64,000 bases of DNA, taken from contig CM057167.1 of assembly GCA_029962745.1 (NCBI GenBank), positions 25,086,642-25,150,641 of the forward strand, given 5' to 3'. Below, in pieces: positions 34,546-44,692 of the stretch. The DNA is from Echinometra lucunter. Taxonomy: Eukaryota > Echinodermata > Echinoidea > Camarodonta > Echinometridae. The notes under the pieces are model-generated. The model had not been told where the DNA came from. It saw only the letters and a program-made list of their open reading frames with translations, and searched no databases. A program made the position numbers and the translations under genes. Position 1 is the stretch's first letter. The number at the start of each line of letters is the position of its first letter.

Positions 34546-34776
34546 CACACTTTTAAAAATTCTGGGTTTGACCCGGAAAAGAGTCTGTTGGGGCCACACT
34601 CTGTTCTGGGTCAAAAAATGACCAGGAATAGGGTCATGAAGACTTCTTTCTGGGTCACATTTGACCTTATTCTGGGCCATTTTACTTTATTCCAGGTCAT
34701 TTTTGACCAAGAACGGAGTGTGGCCCCAATGGACTCTTTTCCGGGTCAAGTCTGACTGGGAATTTTTAAGAGTGTA
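34546..34776. mobile_element. MITE with ACACTTTTAAAAATTCTGGG ends
   Basis: Left ACACTTTTAAAAATTCTGGG and right AATTTTTAAGAGTGT are inverted repeats. Inner arms GGCCACACTCTGTTCTGGG / TGGCCCCAATGGACTC and repeats of GGGTCA- or TGACC-type words form a larger palindrome. Non-coding. Confidence 0.85.
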
Positions 34777-34779
34777 AGA

Positions 34780-36050
34780 CACAGGAGTGTGCTACCTTTT
34801 TATTTGACAGGGCCACAGGTATAATGCATTTACAAAGAAAATATGATGTTACATGTAACTGTGGCTTAGATACACTTGCGTGAATTCTAAAACCCTCATA
34901 CATACAGCAGGTGGAAAGGAAGGAGCTCTTTTCATCAATTGCCTTTCAGGAAGGAGATCGTTGGGGAGACCTTTTAGGTAATAAATATGACCAAATGTGA
35001 ACAGCTCCGACTCATCTGAATTTCTTCCGCTTTCAGTCCCTCTTGGCAACGTGATACATTTACAGTGAAAGATCGTTCTTTTATAATTCAAAACGGATGT
35101 TCATGTCAATGTGATGGAATCCCCCTTCTAAGAGAAATTCTTAACTTTGTGATTTTCGGTAATGTGGAAAATATTTCATTCATGTTTCTTTATTTGAGAT
35201 GCGTGTAACTATTGTCATTTGAGGCATTTTATTTAATGGCATTGTCATAACACATCATTCTTTCTTTCTTGGATATTAAGTGAATCATTAATTATACTCT
35301 CTTTATTTTATTTTGATTCATTTTTATTTCGGGAAAAGGAATTAACTGCAGTTTGAAAAAAGAAAAATGATGTGATATATTTCATGATTGTTGTTTTTTT
35401 CCTTTGATGGAGTATTCGAAGAACTACATGTATGTGTATTTATGCTTACAATTAGCTTTGTAATAATGAATAATGATAAATTATATCCTTAAATCTATTT
35501 AGGAGACAATTAAGCACTATATAAATCCAGAGTTGTTATTATATATTTGTAAGTTTAAGTTGGGAGGGGAGGGGTTAATTGGAAATGCAAAATTTCTATT
35601 CCACTCACGGTTTTATTATTAACCTCCATCATCTGTAGTCCTACATGTACGTTCATTTACATTCGCCAATCTCTTTTGTGTGTGCATGCATTCGTGCATT
35701 TAAAATGAATAGTCATCTGCATTAATTAGACAAGACTGAGTGAATGCATATTTAACTTGCCATTTTCCATTAAGAAGATGAAATTGATATATCAATCTCT
35801 TTCTCTCTCTCATGTCGATGCCATGCCAACTATTCTTTGTTATATCTCGTTAGTACACAATAGCATTGATTCCCCCCCCCCCCCCTTTTTTCTGGGTGCA
35901 TTTTGAAATGCTGATTTCCTGTTTATTTGCTGTATATAGCTTGTGTTTGTGGCTCGTTCGTTTCCAATTGTGTGGAAGTTGTGACGTGATCAATCTATCT
36001 AACCTAGATGTGAAATGACTCAGCTATCATCTGAGCACTGCAAATAAGTT
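34780..36050. other. No gene; one SINE/LINE-tail match
   Basis: 35485-35535 is the reverse complement of 36998-37045 (AGGAGACAATTAAGCACTAT, ATAAATCCAGAGTTG), so a fragment of the same repeat lies here on the other strand. A 14-C run is at 35872. Nothing coding. Confidence 0.5.
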
Positions 36051-36051
36051 A

Positions 36052-36376
36052 GGCCTTCATCCATTTATGGCAGGAATTATTTGAAGTCTTATTTGATAAT
36101 TTTTTTTTTTTTTGAAGTTGGCAACAGCAGTATTTTTTTTTTATTGCTAGTTTTGTTACATGTTTCTTTTAAAAGAGTCATGTATCATATGAAAATCTAA
36201 TTTGCATGGACTTTATTTATTTATTTATTTATGGATTTCAGTGCTCATTTCCCTTTAAAAAATATTCAGCATCATACATGAAATACTGACATAACCAAAA
36301 TGGGCACAGAATTATTTGATCTCGTGGATTTGGTACGTTGGGGGAGGGGGAAATTCTGCATCAAAAGGACACTTTA
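36052..36376 (+). mobile_element. Decayed MITE (CCCATTCGTGACAG family), truncated
   Basis: CATCCATTTATGGCAGGAAT, TATTTGAAGTCTTATTTGAT, GTTGGCAACAGCAG and ACATAACCAAAATGGGCACAG are collinear with the family but strongly diverged, with a (TTTA)n expansion near 36215. It ends at the TTAA used by the next copy, so the younger copy probably inserted into this one. Confidence 0.75.
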
Positions 36377-36794
36377 TTAACCCATTCGTGACAGGAATTA
36401 TTTGAAGCCTAATTTGATCAGCTTTTTTTTCTTCAAATTGGCAACACCAACATTTTTATTTTATTGCTACATTTTTCTTATAAAAAAAATCATGTATCTG
36501 AAATAAAAATAAATTGATAAAAAGTATGATAAGAGGTCAAAAGTTGCCAATTTGCAGGATACAAGAGTGATTTTAAACTTTCTATCACATTGCCAATTTA
36601 AGGATTTTAATGCTTATTTTCCTTTAAAAAATTTTCAGCATCAAACAACAAATACTGACGCAACCAAAATGGGCACAGTTTGTGTAGAATTTTTTGCTCT
36701 TTCTGCTCATGTATTTGGTATGATTTTTAGAGCTTTGCATCAAAAGTTATTAGGCCAAACCACAAAATGTGGACCTCTGTCACGAATGGGTTAA
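36377..36794 (+). mobile_element. TTAA-flanked MITE (CCCATTCGTGACAG family), copy 7
   Basis: TTAA + CCCATTCGTGACAGG at the left, CTGTCACGAATGGG + TTAA at the right. Both ends are perfect. The shared frame is open for 80 codons. Confidence 0.9.
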
Positions 36795-36809
36795 AATGCA
36801 TTGCATCTT

Positions 36810-37199
36810 TCTAGAGATCTGAAGCCTAGCCCTGTGCTTCCAGGCGTTGTCACTATGCATTACATGTAGGTTCATGATCACAAGCTGCCATAGTACATGA
36901 TCCCTACTGAGCTCCTTTTAGAGTCTTTTAAAGATGTCATGGTCTAGTGAATACTGGATTGTGGATCACAAGGTGGGTGGTTCGAGTCCGGCCATTACAA
37001 CTCTGGATTTATATAGTGCTTAATTGTCTCCTAAATAGATTTAAGGATATTATTGGAATGTGTTGCATCTTGAGAGATCTGAAGCCTAGCCTATGTGCTT
37101 CCAGGCTGTGTCAATGTAGGTTTATGGTCATGAGCTGCCATAGTACATGGTCCCTACTGAGCTCCTTTTAGAGTCTTGTAAAGATGTCGTGGTCTAGTG
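36810..37199 (+). repeat. Tandem duplication, two units of about 250-265 bp, ending in SINE heads
   Basis: AGATCTGAAGCCTAGCC, GTGCTTCCAGGC, GCTGCCATAGTACATG, TCCCTACTGAGCTCCTTTTA, GAGTCTT and AAAGATGTC(A/G)TGGTCTAGTG occur at about 36814-36945 and again at 37078-37199. Both units end at a SINE head. Between them lies a SINE piece with GGTGGGTGGTTCGAGTCC (B-box like). Confidence 0.85.
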
Positions 37200-37666
37200 C
37201 AGCGCTTCTCAACCGGTGGTCCGCGGCCCTCTGGTGGGCCGTGAAGCTTTCTCAGGTAGGCCGCGAGGTCAGCCAAAAATATTTTGAAAATTAGAATGAA
37301 AAACGAATTGTGTCTGGTGTTACGTGACACATGCAGCTTCAATCCTGCTTTACTGTTTTTAATTGACTTGAATTTATCAAAATAAAATCCACAAGTTTGG
37401 ATTATCATCAAAGTTATGTGATGTGTTGAAATTTCTTCAGAGATTTCTGTACAAAACTGGGGAGGGATGGAGGTAGCCTGTAGGTAATATAGTGGTCCAG
37501 ATAATCAGGTTTAATTTTCTGTTGTCATGTTCTGTCGTCTTTTTTCTCATTAAGATTATACGAGGTTGGCCTAAAAAATTTCTAAGAATGAAGGTGGGCC
37601 TCGAAAAATTTCTAAGAGCCAAAGTGGACCTCGAGGTAAAAAAGATTGAGAAGCACTGGTCTAGTG
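37192..37666. mobile_element. hAT-type MITE with perfect 8-bp target duplication
   Basis: The element at 37200-37658 has ends CAGCGCTTCTCAAC / TTGAGAAGCACTG and is flanked by GTCTAGTG on both sides (37192-37199 and 37659-37666). CAGNG-TTCTCAAC termini with CCGCGG just inside and an 8-bp duplication are typical of hAT elements (Charlie/Tip100 style). Inner words GTGGTCCGCGGCCC and AGTGGACCTCGAGG pair across the element. No transposase. Confidence 0.92.
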
Positions 37667-37754
37667 GATACTGGATTGTGGATCACAAGGTGGGTGGTTC
37701 GAGTCCCGCCGTTACACCAATGCCTTTTGGCAAGACATTAATCTACAACTGCTT

Positions 37755-38353
37755 CCCGGTAAAAGGCCACTAACGTGCACGCACACGAAATGTACGTTTT
37801 CGAGAAAAACGCGAATGCAGTTTTGACCTTACTTTGAGCTTTTAGCAGCTAGTGTATTATTTTTTCCGTCCTAACTCTCAAACTTTCTGACAGAGCAAGA
37901 TTTTTTCTTTAATGATATTTTATGCTTTTATTTAAAACACTCTAAAGGTTTTCTAATCATTAGCCTTAATATCCTTAACGGCTTTCTTCCAGGAACAATA
38001 ACGTGCGAGTACGTAAATCCAGTTCCCGGAGAAAGGCCGCTAACGCAAATCGGTCTATGCGCGTAAGCATGTTGAGCGAAGAATTAGTGTCTTTCTTCTG
38101 GGAACAAAAAATGCGAGATAGTTCCCAGAAAAAGGACGCTATTGCGAATCGGTCTATGCACGTAAGCACGTTGAGTGAGGAGGAATTCATGTGCTCACGT
38201 AATTTTGTTTTTTGGCTTATTACGTCATAATGACGTCAAATTGAGGTTCGAGAATGGTAGGAGAATAAAGCTTATGGCATGCTTTTTCCATTTCTGCAAT
38301 AAAAAAAAATGGCGGTAAAATTGAGAAAAGGTCGATAACGGCCTTTTACCTGG
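37755..38353. mobile_element. DNA transposon with CCGGTAAAAGGCC ends, second SINE interrupter
   Basis: Left CCCGGTAAAAGGCCACTAACG-like end and right CGATAACGGCCTTTTACCTGG-like end are inverted repeats of about 20 bp. Inside is a tandem pair of about 105 bp (37997-38190) with AAAGG(C/A)CGCTA, AATCGGTCTATGC and GTAAGCA(T/C)GTTGAG. Removing 37755-38353 restores SINE continuity. Confidence 0.78.
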
Positions 38354-38430
38354 TAGGCGACGATGTATAGTAAATGGATACCCTGCAGGAAGAATCTCCT
38401 TGAAATGCAAGAGCATCTTAATGAAGAAAC

Positions 38431-39008
38431 TTAAGCATGTGCTGTAGGGATGAGCTGAGCGCAAGAAAAGCATCAACTCAATGTACAAGTGTAGGAAGTT
38501 AAAGACCTTATAGCGTTCAGCAGACAATAATGAACGTTATGTACATGTAAAGAATATGAAGGACAAGCATTAAAGGAAAACTTCAGGGATGTGCGTGAAA
38601 TGCATGGAGGAATTGAGAGCAAGAAATGCATTAACTCTGTTCGAAATTATGGGCATTAAAGTCGTTCTTGCTCTTAGCTTTTGGCATGAAAGCTGTGTGA
38701 AGGAGTGAAGGATAATAACAGATGAAGAAACTCTAGCATGTATTGTAGAGATGAGTTGAGAGCATGAAAAATGTTAAAGGTTATGTACAGTTTTGGTAGG
38801 TCCTAAAAAAAAAAAAGATCGTCAGACTTCTTTCTTTAGTGATGCTGTGCCGTCCCAGCCTGATGAAAATTATGTCATGTAATTTCTATCAGTCTAGGAT
38901 GGTATAGTATCAACAACAAAACAAAAATTCACATCCCCCCCAAAATAAAAATGAAGAAAATGATTGAAGTTGTCATTAAGTATATGTCCTTTTGTTCTTT
39001 CTTGACAG
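38431..39008. other. Intron 3' end before the first GALNT exon
   Basis: AT-rich. A repeated word pair (GCATGTGCTGTAGGGATGAG, then GCATGTATTGTAGAGATGAG about 290 bp apart) suggests an old duplication. It ends with a weak polypyrimidine tract TTTTGTTCTTTCTTGACAG at the acceptor. Confidence 0.6.
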
Positions 39009-39179
39009 AAAAAATGTTGTGTGCCCAATCATCGATGTAATCAGTGATGATAACTTTGCCTTCCATACTGGATCTGACATGACATACGGTGGTTTCAACT
39101 GGAAGCTACAGTTCCGCTGGTATCCAGTACCACAGAGGGAGGTTGATAGGAGAGGCGGGGACAGGACACTACCACTCAA
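39009..39179 (+). CDS. GALNT1: GALNT1/13-like catalytic-domain exon (internal, partial gene)
   Basis: The product is a Golgi type II membrane enzyme that transfers GalNAc from UDP-GalNAc to Ser/Thr, the first step of mucin-type O-glycosylation. This exon is 171 nt. It starts after a ttgacag acceptor with the third base of a split Arg codon and ends two bases into a codon before gtaagaa. It reads through [32 protein letters not shown] and GDRTLPLK, almost identical to vertebrate GALNT1/GALNT13 between the DxH metal motif and the Gal/GalNAc-T motif. In the family this segment forms the floor of the acceptor and UDP-GalNAc cleft. The open frame upstream of 39009 is intron read-through, not a start. 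The preceding exon, expected to end in a Lys/His-Asp-Arg-like stretch, was not found upstream. Orthology to GALNT1 versus GALNT13 cannot be split, since the two are vertebrate paralogues. Confidence 0.96.
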
Positions 39180-39701
39180 GTAAGAAAAGAATCGTTGTTC
39201 GTCACTGCTCTAACCTTTTGTTTGTCAAGAATGTCGGTTGGCACTGTCGCTCATTTGCCACACTTGCCGGTCGGCACAAAACAGTACGCACAAACTGGCT
39301 GAAGGATTGTTCTCTTCAACACAAAAGTTTTGCAAAATAACCCATTTCAACTCTTGATTAGCTACACGAACAACCTTTTAATAAGGATAATAATGATAAC
39401 AACAACAACAATACGTGATAATAATTATATATATAAGATTTGTAAAGTGCCAAATCCACTTGAAAATCAAATGCTGAAGGTGCAACACCCTGTGTAGGTT
39501 CATTTTGCACGTACAACACTTTGATAACCTTTAAGCCTATGGAACATTTCTCCCATGAGAAATACAGTATTGCACACAGAAATCCTTTGTGTGGCCCATA
39601 AAGAAATAAGGAGAGTGGGATATCATTCAAATGCCCCCTCCCCCAGCCCCAATAAAAGGGAGAAAAGAGGAAAGGACAAAAAGGGTGGATTGAAGGGTCA
39701 G

Positions 39702-39815
39702 GATATTAATTGCAAGCTACAGCTATGCTGGTACCCAAAGGGAAGATGACAGGAAAGAGGGTGTCATGAAAATCTCCCTTTTAGTAGGTAAGAAACGTTC
39801 CTTGTCCCTGCTACT
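39702..39815 (+). pseudogene. Decayed duplicate of the GALNT exon 3' end, copy A
   Basis: Reads INCKLQLCWYP in the frame that corresponds to [11 protein letters not shown] of the exon at 39.0 kb (7 of 11 identical), then loses about 8 nt and meets a TGA. Downstream, GGTAAGAAACG and CTTGTCCCTGCTACT mirror the exon's donor (GTAAGAAAAG) and the first intron bases (TTCGTCACTGCTCT). Similarity therefore crosses the exon/intron border, which points to a genomic tandem duplication rather than a retrocopy. No usable acceptor is seen in front. Confidence 0.75.
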
Positions 39816-39898
39816 TGGAGGGGGAGGGACAAAATTCAAATACCACAACCCCAAAAAAAATGAGAATAGAGAGAAAAGGACAGGAAGGGGGAGGAGTC

Positions 39899-39936
39899 GT
39901 TTAATTGGAATTTACATCCGGTCCTGCTGGTATCTG
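39899..39936 (+). pseudogene. Decayed duplicate of the GALNT exon, copy B1
   Basis: TTTAATTGGAATTTACAT aligns with the exon's TTCAACTGGAAGCTACAG (reads FNWNLH versus FNWKLQ). It then shifts frame before CTGCTGGTAT (exon CCGCTGGTAT). The preceding 60 bp (TTCAAATACCACAACCCCAA, GAGAAAAGGACAGGAAGGGG) match the sequence before copy A at 39626-39690, so A and B1 belong to a tandem unit of about 205 bp. Confidence 0.65.
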
Positions 39937-39970
39937 TCAAGGATTAAGGGAAGGGGGCGTTTGATCAGAA

Positions 39971-40044
39971 TATTCATTTCTGCTGGTATTGAGTGCCACA
40001 GTGGGAGGTAGATGGCAGAGGTGACATCATGATATTCCCTCTTA
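39971..40044 (+). pseudogene. Decayed duplicate of the GALNT exon, copy B2
   Basis: Reads C-W-Y-stop-V-P-Q-W-E-V-D-G-R-G-D and ends F-P-L, against [16 protein letters not shown] and LPL in the intact exon. CTGGTATTGAGTGCCACAGT then GGGAGGTAGATGGCAGAGG matches the exon at most positions over about 65 bp. An in-frame TGA replaces a Pro codon and one codon is missing. No donor GT follows the expected end (CTTATTTC). Confidence 0.78.
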
Positions 40045-40049
40045 TTTCA

Positions 40050-40530
40050 ACAGCCATTTTTAAAAACAATTTATAAACATCATAACAACAAGTCTTTCTT
40101 ACATGTATTCCACATCTGATTTTGTTCAAATTTTTGCTGATCTGTTTTTTTTTCCATATTAGCTTTGATTTAAAAACTACTTGACTTGAAGATGTTGGTT
40201 TCCTTTAAGTAGGGGATGGAACTCCCCCCATTAAGAAACTCTCATCTCTACTACAAGAAAGAGATGAATCGAGTGGTAAGAGGTGCTGAGACGGTTGAAT
40301 GAGATAAACACTTGATTGTAAATTCAAAGTTCATGGGATCGATCTGGGCAGGACACTTTTGACTTGAATATGGAAAGCCAAATAGGATTCTCAATCATAT
40401 TGAATTGCATTTATAAGCTAAACTTAAAATGTCTATTTAGTTTAACATTATTATTATTGAAAAAAAAAATAGTGTGGAATATAGTGTTTGTCATCAATTT
40501 AATTGAGATTATGCAAAATACAGTCACACT
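40050..40530. other. No gene seen
   Basis: AT-rich intron sequence. 40358-40420 resembles 655-715 (CTTGAATATGGAAA(G/A)CCAAAT), a short shared repeat. Confidence 0.45.
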
Positions 40531-40533
40531 TTG

Positions 40534-40942
40534 TTAACCCATAGAGGTACAGTTTCACTTTTAGGAGACGCTTTTGCAGTATCTGTTGGTCCAGAATGTT
40601 GGGCAGTACATATTATACATGAGCAGAAAGAGAAAAATGCACTGAAAAATATGAGCCCATTCCCAATGCTGTATGGTTCTTGAATTAGAGCAGTTTAAGT
40701 GTAACTAATCATTACACTCTTTAAATTGGCAATGCAGTGAATAATATATAATCACTATTTCTGTGTTCAAATTGGCAATTTCTGATTCAATTTTACAATT
40801 ATATTTCATTTTGGTTTATGTTTCATCCATATTTATTTTTTTCAAGCTATGTAAACATGAAAAAAATAATTTGTATTGCCAATTTGAGGATTGAAGATGA
40901 TTAATTTAGACCTCGAGAAAGCTCTGTACTGCTATGGGTTAA
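40534..40942. mobile_element. TTAA-flanked MITE, CCCATAGAGGTACAG subfamily
   Basis: TTAA + CCCATAGAGGTACAG at the left and CTGTACTGCTATGGG + TTAA at the right. The interior shares ATGAGCAGAAAGAG, AAATTGGCAATGCAGTGAA and TGCCAATTTGAGGAT with the CCCATTCGTGACAG family, so it is a sister subfamily. Confidence 0.85.
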
Positions 40943-40944
40943 TA

Positions 40945-43225
40945 CAGGAGGAAAACCTTTGAGCATTCCATTTGGCTATTCATAGTTAAGTCGTTCTTAA
41001 AGTCATGCATAACTTTAAATGCACAGTTTTGTGACTTAGACTTTCCTATTAAGATGTAAACCTGAAAAAGCTCGCATTTGAGCAATGAAAGGCTGTACAT
41101 GTAAAAGCTCTGGTTGAAATGCCATTTTCTCACTCCATGTTCACATACCGACATGTTCGAGGGGAAGACCTATGCTCAGGCAGGTCGGTAGAGTTCACTC
41201 TGGGCTGCATGACGGCTTGCAATCCACCTATAAATAGCTCTTGGGCAGTTCTTCATTAGTCTGCTTAGACAGACTCTGATTTGACACTTGAAGGAAGTAC
41301 AATGTGTGTACCTGCCAAACTTTTTTTTAGCAAGATTAAGAATCCTTTAAAGGCGAAGTGAAGAATATAGTTATTTTCATTTTCATATGCTTTACACAAA
41401 ATTCTTCTAGGAATCATAATGTTAGTCTGAATGCAGAGAAAGATATTTGATAAAAAGATAGAACTGATAACAATCGTAACTTCCAAATAGGAATGGTTTA
41501 AACTATGACTTTATGTATCAAATGAAGTCTAAAATGTCCTTTCTACAGCTGCAATGGGACAGGCCATATGTGAGTTAGTCTTTATCCTAGATTATCCAGA
41601 CCCTTTTTTGATCTGTTAGGACTTGTAGACTTATTGTCAGCCATGTTGCATATTAAACAGATGGTGTGAACTGTACGACTATGAAGATGTGCCATCCATA
41701 GACCCTGTATTGTAGCTTCTGATATTGCCAAAGACTAGGCTAGGCTCAAGCCCTTACCAAATTATACTCATAGATCTAGAGTCTGCGATTACAAACTAAT
41801 CATGCGTGGGGGTGCGAATGTGTGTCCAGAGAGCGTCTGAAGAGAAGTGCAAAGAGTACATCCCCCGTTGTAAGCCGATACGTGCCCCTTCCACTCTCTG
41901 ACAATGGTATTTGGATTCAAAACATCCTTTTTCACCTGCTTCGATGCGGCTCTGATTTTCGCATCTAGAGACGCCGAGAGCACTTTGCACTTTTACGTCA
42001 GTCACGTCTGTAGGTTCACGTCTGTGGGTCTCCTGTTAGAGGCATTGCAGTCCATACTTTGAGGCTGTCCTCGAATGTTAACCCATTCAATCGACATGAA
42101 ACTGCATCTTATTGTCCAATGCACTTTTTGCTATTTCGATGGATTGGCTGCAGTAGCTTGTTCTTTTTCAGGCATAGCTATGTTATTGATTGATACATGA
42201 ATGCAATCAGTTGCCATTAATTCTAATTTTTTGGCCAAGGCAAGACTGGGAAAGATGTCGTATTGATGTATGAAAGAGGGGAATACATATATGTAGAAAC
42301 AAATTGCATCCCTTTAAAAATTTGAAATGTAGGTGTTTCTTGGCCTGTGGAAGTGATATTATGACTAACATGCAGAACCATTTGAAAAGCACAGGTTTCA
42401 GCTTTATGTTATAGGTGTACATGCACCTTTTGTACATTCTGGTCCCAGGTAGCCATTTATCCCCTGGGTGAAGAGAAGCATCATCATCATCGTTATTGAC
42501 GTTTATAATCCACTTTTCCCACCCTGTGGGGTTGGACAGTTCATTTCCTTGAATGCTGTTCTCCGCCCATGCTCCAAGCAATATAGATGAAATACCTTGA
42601 TCAAGAACACAGACTTTATTGAAGGGATCTGGTAACTTTGTGGAGGCTTGATTTGATAAATTATTGAATTTTGATGTCGGTGTTGTATAAAGATGTTCAG
42701 AAGGATAAATAAACAGCCAGGAATATAAAGGTTTTGAAATGTAAGATGTTATTATCAAGCTATCTATGGTCTATCACTGAATTCCGCCATTTGCAAAACC
42801 AACCTGTGTATGCTTTTGTTTAACACTGCAATCTGTGGGGTAAAAAAAAAAGGTCTGGCATTTCTGCTCACTTTTATATTTTCGTTCTTGGTGAAGCACA
42901 TGATTGTGCTTTTGAGGTGCAATTTCAGGGCTTCATATCGACACAATATTACATACCCTGATAGTGTATAGGGCCATGCAGCTCAGATTTTTAAAAGTCA
43001 CTCAATGGCTTTAAAGCCATTGCCTATGTGAACCTGGAGGTCCCTGTTTTAAATCTATAGGGAATGGAAAAATTGAGTAATAAGTGGGTTAAAGGCAAAG
43101 TCTACCCCAGAAGTTTCACTGTTTCAATAAAAGGAGATGAATTTGAACAGCATGTTAAAAAAGAAATGAACAAATCGGTCAAAGAATAAGAAAATTACAC
43201 TCATTTTTATTTTCTAGTAAATTAC
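40945..43225. other. No gene; SINE-like fragments
   Basis: Mostly unique AT-rich intron sequence. 42445-42620 carries reversed SINE-body words (CAGGTAGCCATTTATCCCC, CCTTGATCAAGAACACAGAC) around a short CATCATCATC run. No coding content recognised. Confidence 0.45.
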
Positions 43226-43230
43226 TCTCA

Positions 43231-43512
43231 GCTCTGCAAATTGGCAACACTGATGACATCATGTGCAAGCAGCTCTCCATTCACTTTGTACATGAAATTT
43301 CACATTTTTTCAATTTTCTTGGAAGTTACACATTTTCTTACCCCATAGTCAAAGTATGTTATGTAAAAAGCAATTCTCCTGGACATACATTGACTGTAGG
43401 GGTTAGAAAATGTGTAACTTCCAAGAAAATTGAGAAAATGTGAAATTTCATGTACAAAGTTAATGGAGAGCTGCTCGCATATGATGTTATTTGTGTTGCC
43501 AATTTGCAGAGC
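43231..43512. repeat. Long palindrome, arms about 128 bp
   Basis: Arms 43231-43362 and 43385-43512 are inverted copies at about 90% identity by eye (GCAAATTGGCAACAC, GCAGCTCTCCATT, TACATGAAATTTCACATTTT, CTTGGAAGTTACACATTTTC), with only about 20 bp between. It could extrude as a cruciform. It probably belongs to a larger MITE whose outer ends I could not fix. Confidence 0.85.
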
Positions 43513-44505
43513 CGACCCAGACGATTGAACACACCATTTGCCTTCCACACCATTCACGTAGTTTAGTTAAACCAGTTCCATTTAGGCCCTAAATCACATT
43601 TGTAAACGATACCCTGTGCAGGTTTTTGCCCCTGATAAAGCCGCTGTGATAGATGATAGCTCACAGAATTTAGCGTTCCCTGTGATTTGTTACGAATTAA
43701 ACTTACTAACGAGAGCTGATTTGAACCGTCAAGATTTTGTTAAGAAGCATCGTCGGAGATTGTGCATATTTTTGTCTGGCTACGTTTACACTTGGGAAAT
43801 CATTGCGATCTTCTTTTTGTATTCAGCCCAGGGAAAAGGGATCTTGTGGTAATCAAAAGTGCACATGGAATATCACGTATAGCGAGCTTTGAGGGTTTTC
43901 TCAAGTAATTGCCCAAAATCTTGTGCAGTCGGGCCTGTAATGTGATTATGGACGAATCATGATGCACATAAGCACAATTATCAAGAATACTGCAGGCTGT
44001 ACTTGGAACATGTAAATGTGCATCCCGTTAGCAGAGACTGCTCTGAACGATGCATGATATGAGGTATTTATATGCAGACATTTCAGACCATGGGTACATG
44101 CATTGTCTATGTTCAACTGTATAGGGGTACTGTGTGGTTGGTCATTATTGATATTCACAGCACATGAAATTAAAGCCTTTTCGATGTTTCAATGACATAT
44201 AATTTTTAGAAAGATTTGGGGTAAACATGAAACTTATAATGTGATCCATGTTTCATCACAAGCTTATGCATTCTTACATTCAGACATTATTTATTATTTA
44301 ATCCAGGTAGACCTATAAATTAGCAAATTTGATATTAAGAACATTATCAGTGCTCATGATTTTTGCATAAATCACACATATGTGTAAATGTATATGTACA
44401 TGTCCCAGTGGCACATATCTATCACTTTTGGGGTCAAGTGTCCCCCCCCCCCACACACACACCCACGGGGTACATATACCTATAAAAGATGCATGTCATG
44501 TGAAA

Positions 44506-44692
44506 TATGTGGCAATTTTTCAACTTCTCAACAAACTTTCTGTCAATGTATATCATTACAGATGTACATGTATGAATTTTTGTAAGAAAAATGTAGCAGA
44601 GAGGAAAAATATTGTATGGTGTTGTCAATTTGAAGAAGAAAAGCTTATCACATTGGAATTTGAAATAATTCTTGTCATGAATGGGGTAATTT
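44506..44692 (+). mobile_element. Decayed half of a CCCATTCGTGACAG-type MITE
   Basis: Only one half is recognisable: CTGTCAATGTATATCATTAC, AAGAAAAATGTAGCA, GTCAATTTGAAGAAGAAAAG and AATAATTCTTGTCATGAATG. The other terminus is missing. Confidence 0.6.

Larger units (their letters stand above)
37184..38430 (+). mobile_element. tRNA-derived SINE split by two DNA transposons
   Basis: The head GTGGTCTAGTG is at 37189-37199. The rest of the head (GATACTGGATTGTGGATCAC, GGTGGTTCGAGTCCC) and first body piece (CCTTTTGGCAAGACATTAAT) are at 37667-37754. The second body piece (AGTAAATGGATACCCTGCAG, CTTGAAATGCAAGAGCATC) is at 38354-38430. The pieces are collinear with the SINEs at 23.1 and 45.8 kb once both insertions are removed. 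Confidence 0.82.

Noticed and set aside
36955..37000. Candidate tRNA gene with GGTTCGAGTCC
   Set aside because: Repeated three times locally with SINE body sequence and no cloverleaf closure.
38992..39008. Apparent in-frame extension upstream of the first GALNT exon
   Set aside because: It is the polypyrimidine tract and acceptor read as codons. The split Arg codon shows the exon begins at 39009.
1..39008. Upstream GALNT exons (membrane anchor, stem, DxH motif)
   Set aside because: I looked for the expected conserved words of the preceding exons on the + strand and found none. A translated search with a GALNT1 protein would be decisive, and a hit in 1-39008 would overturn this.
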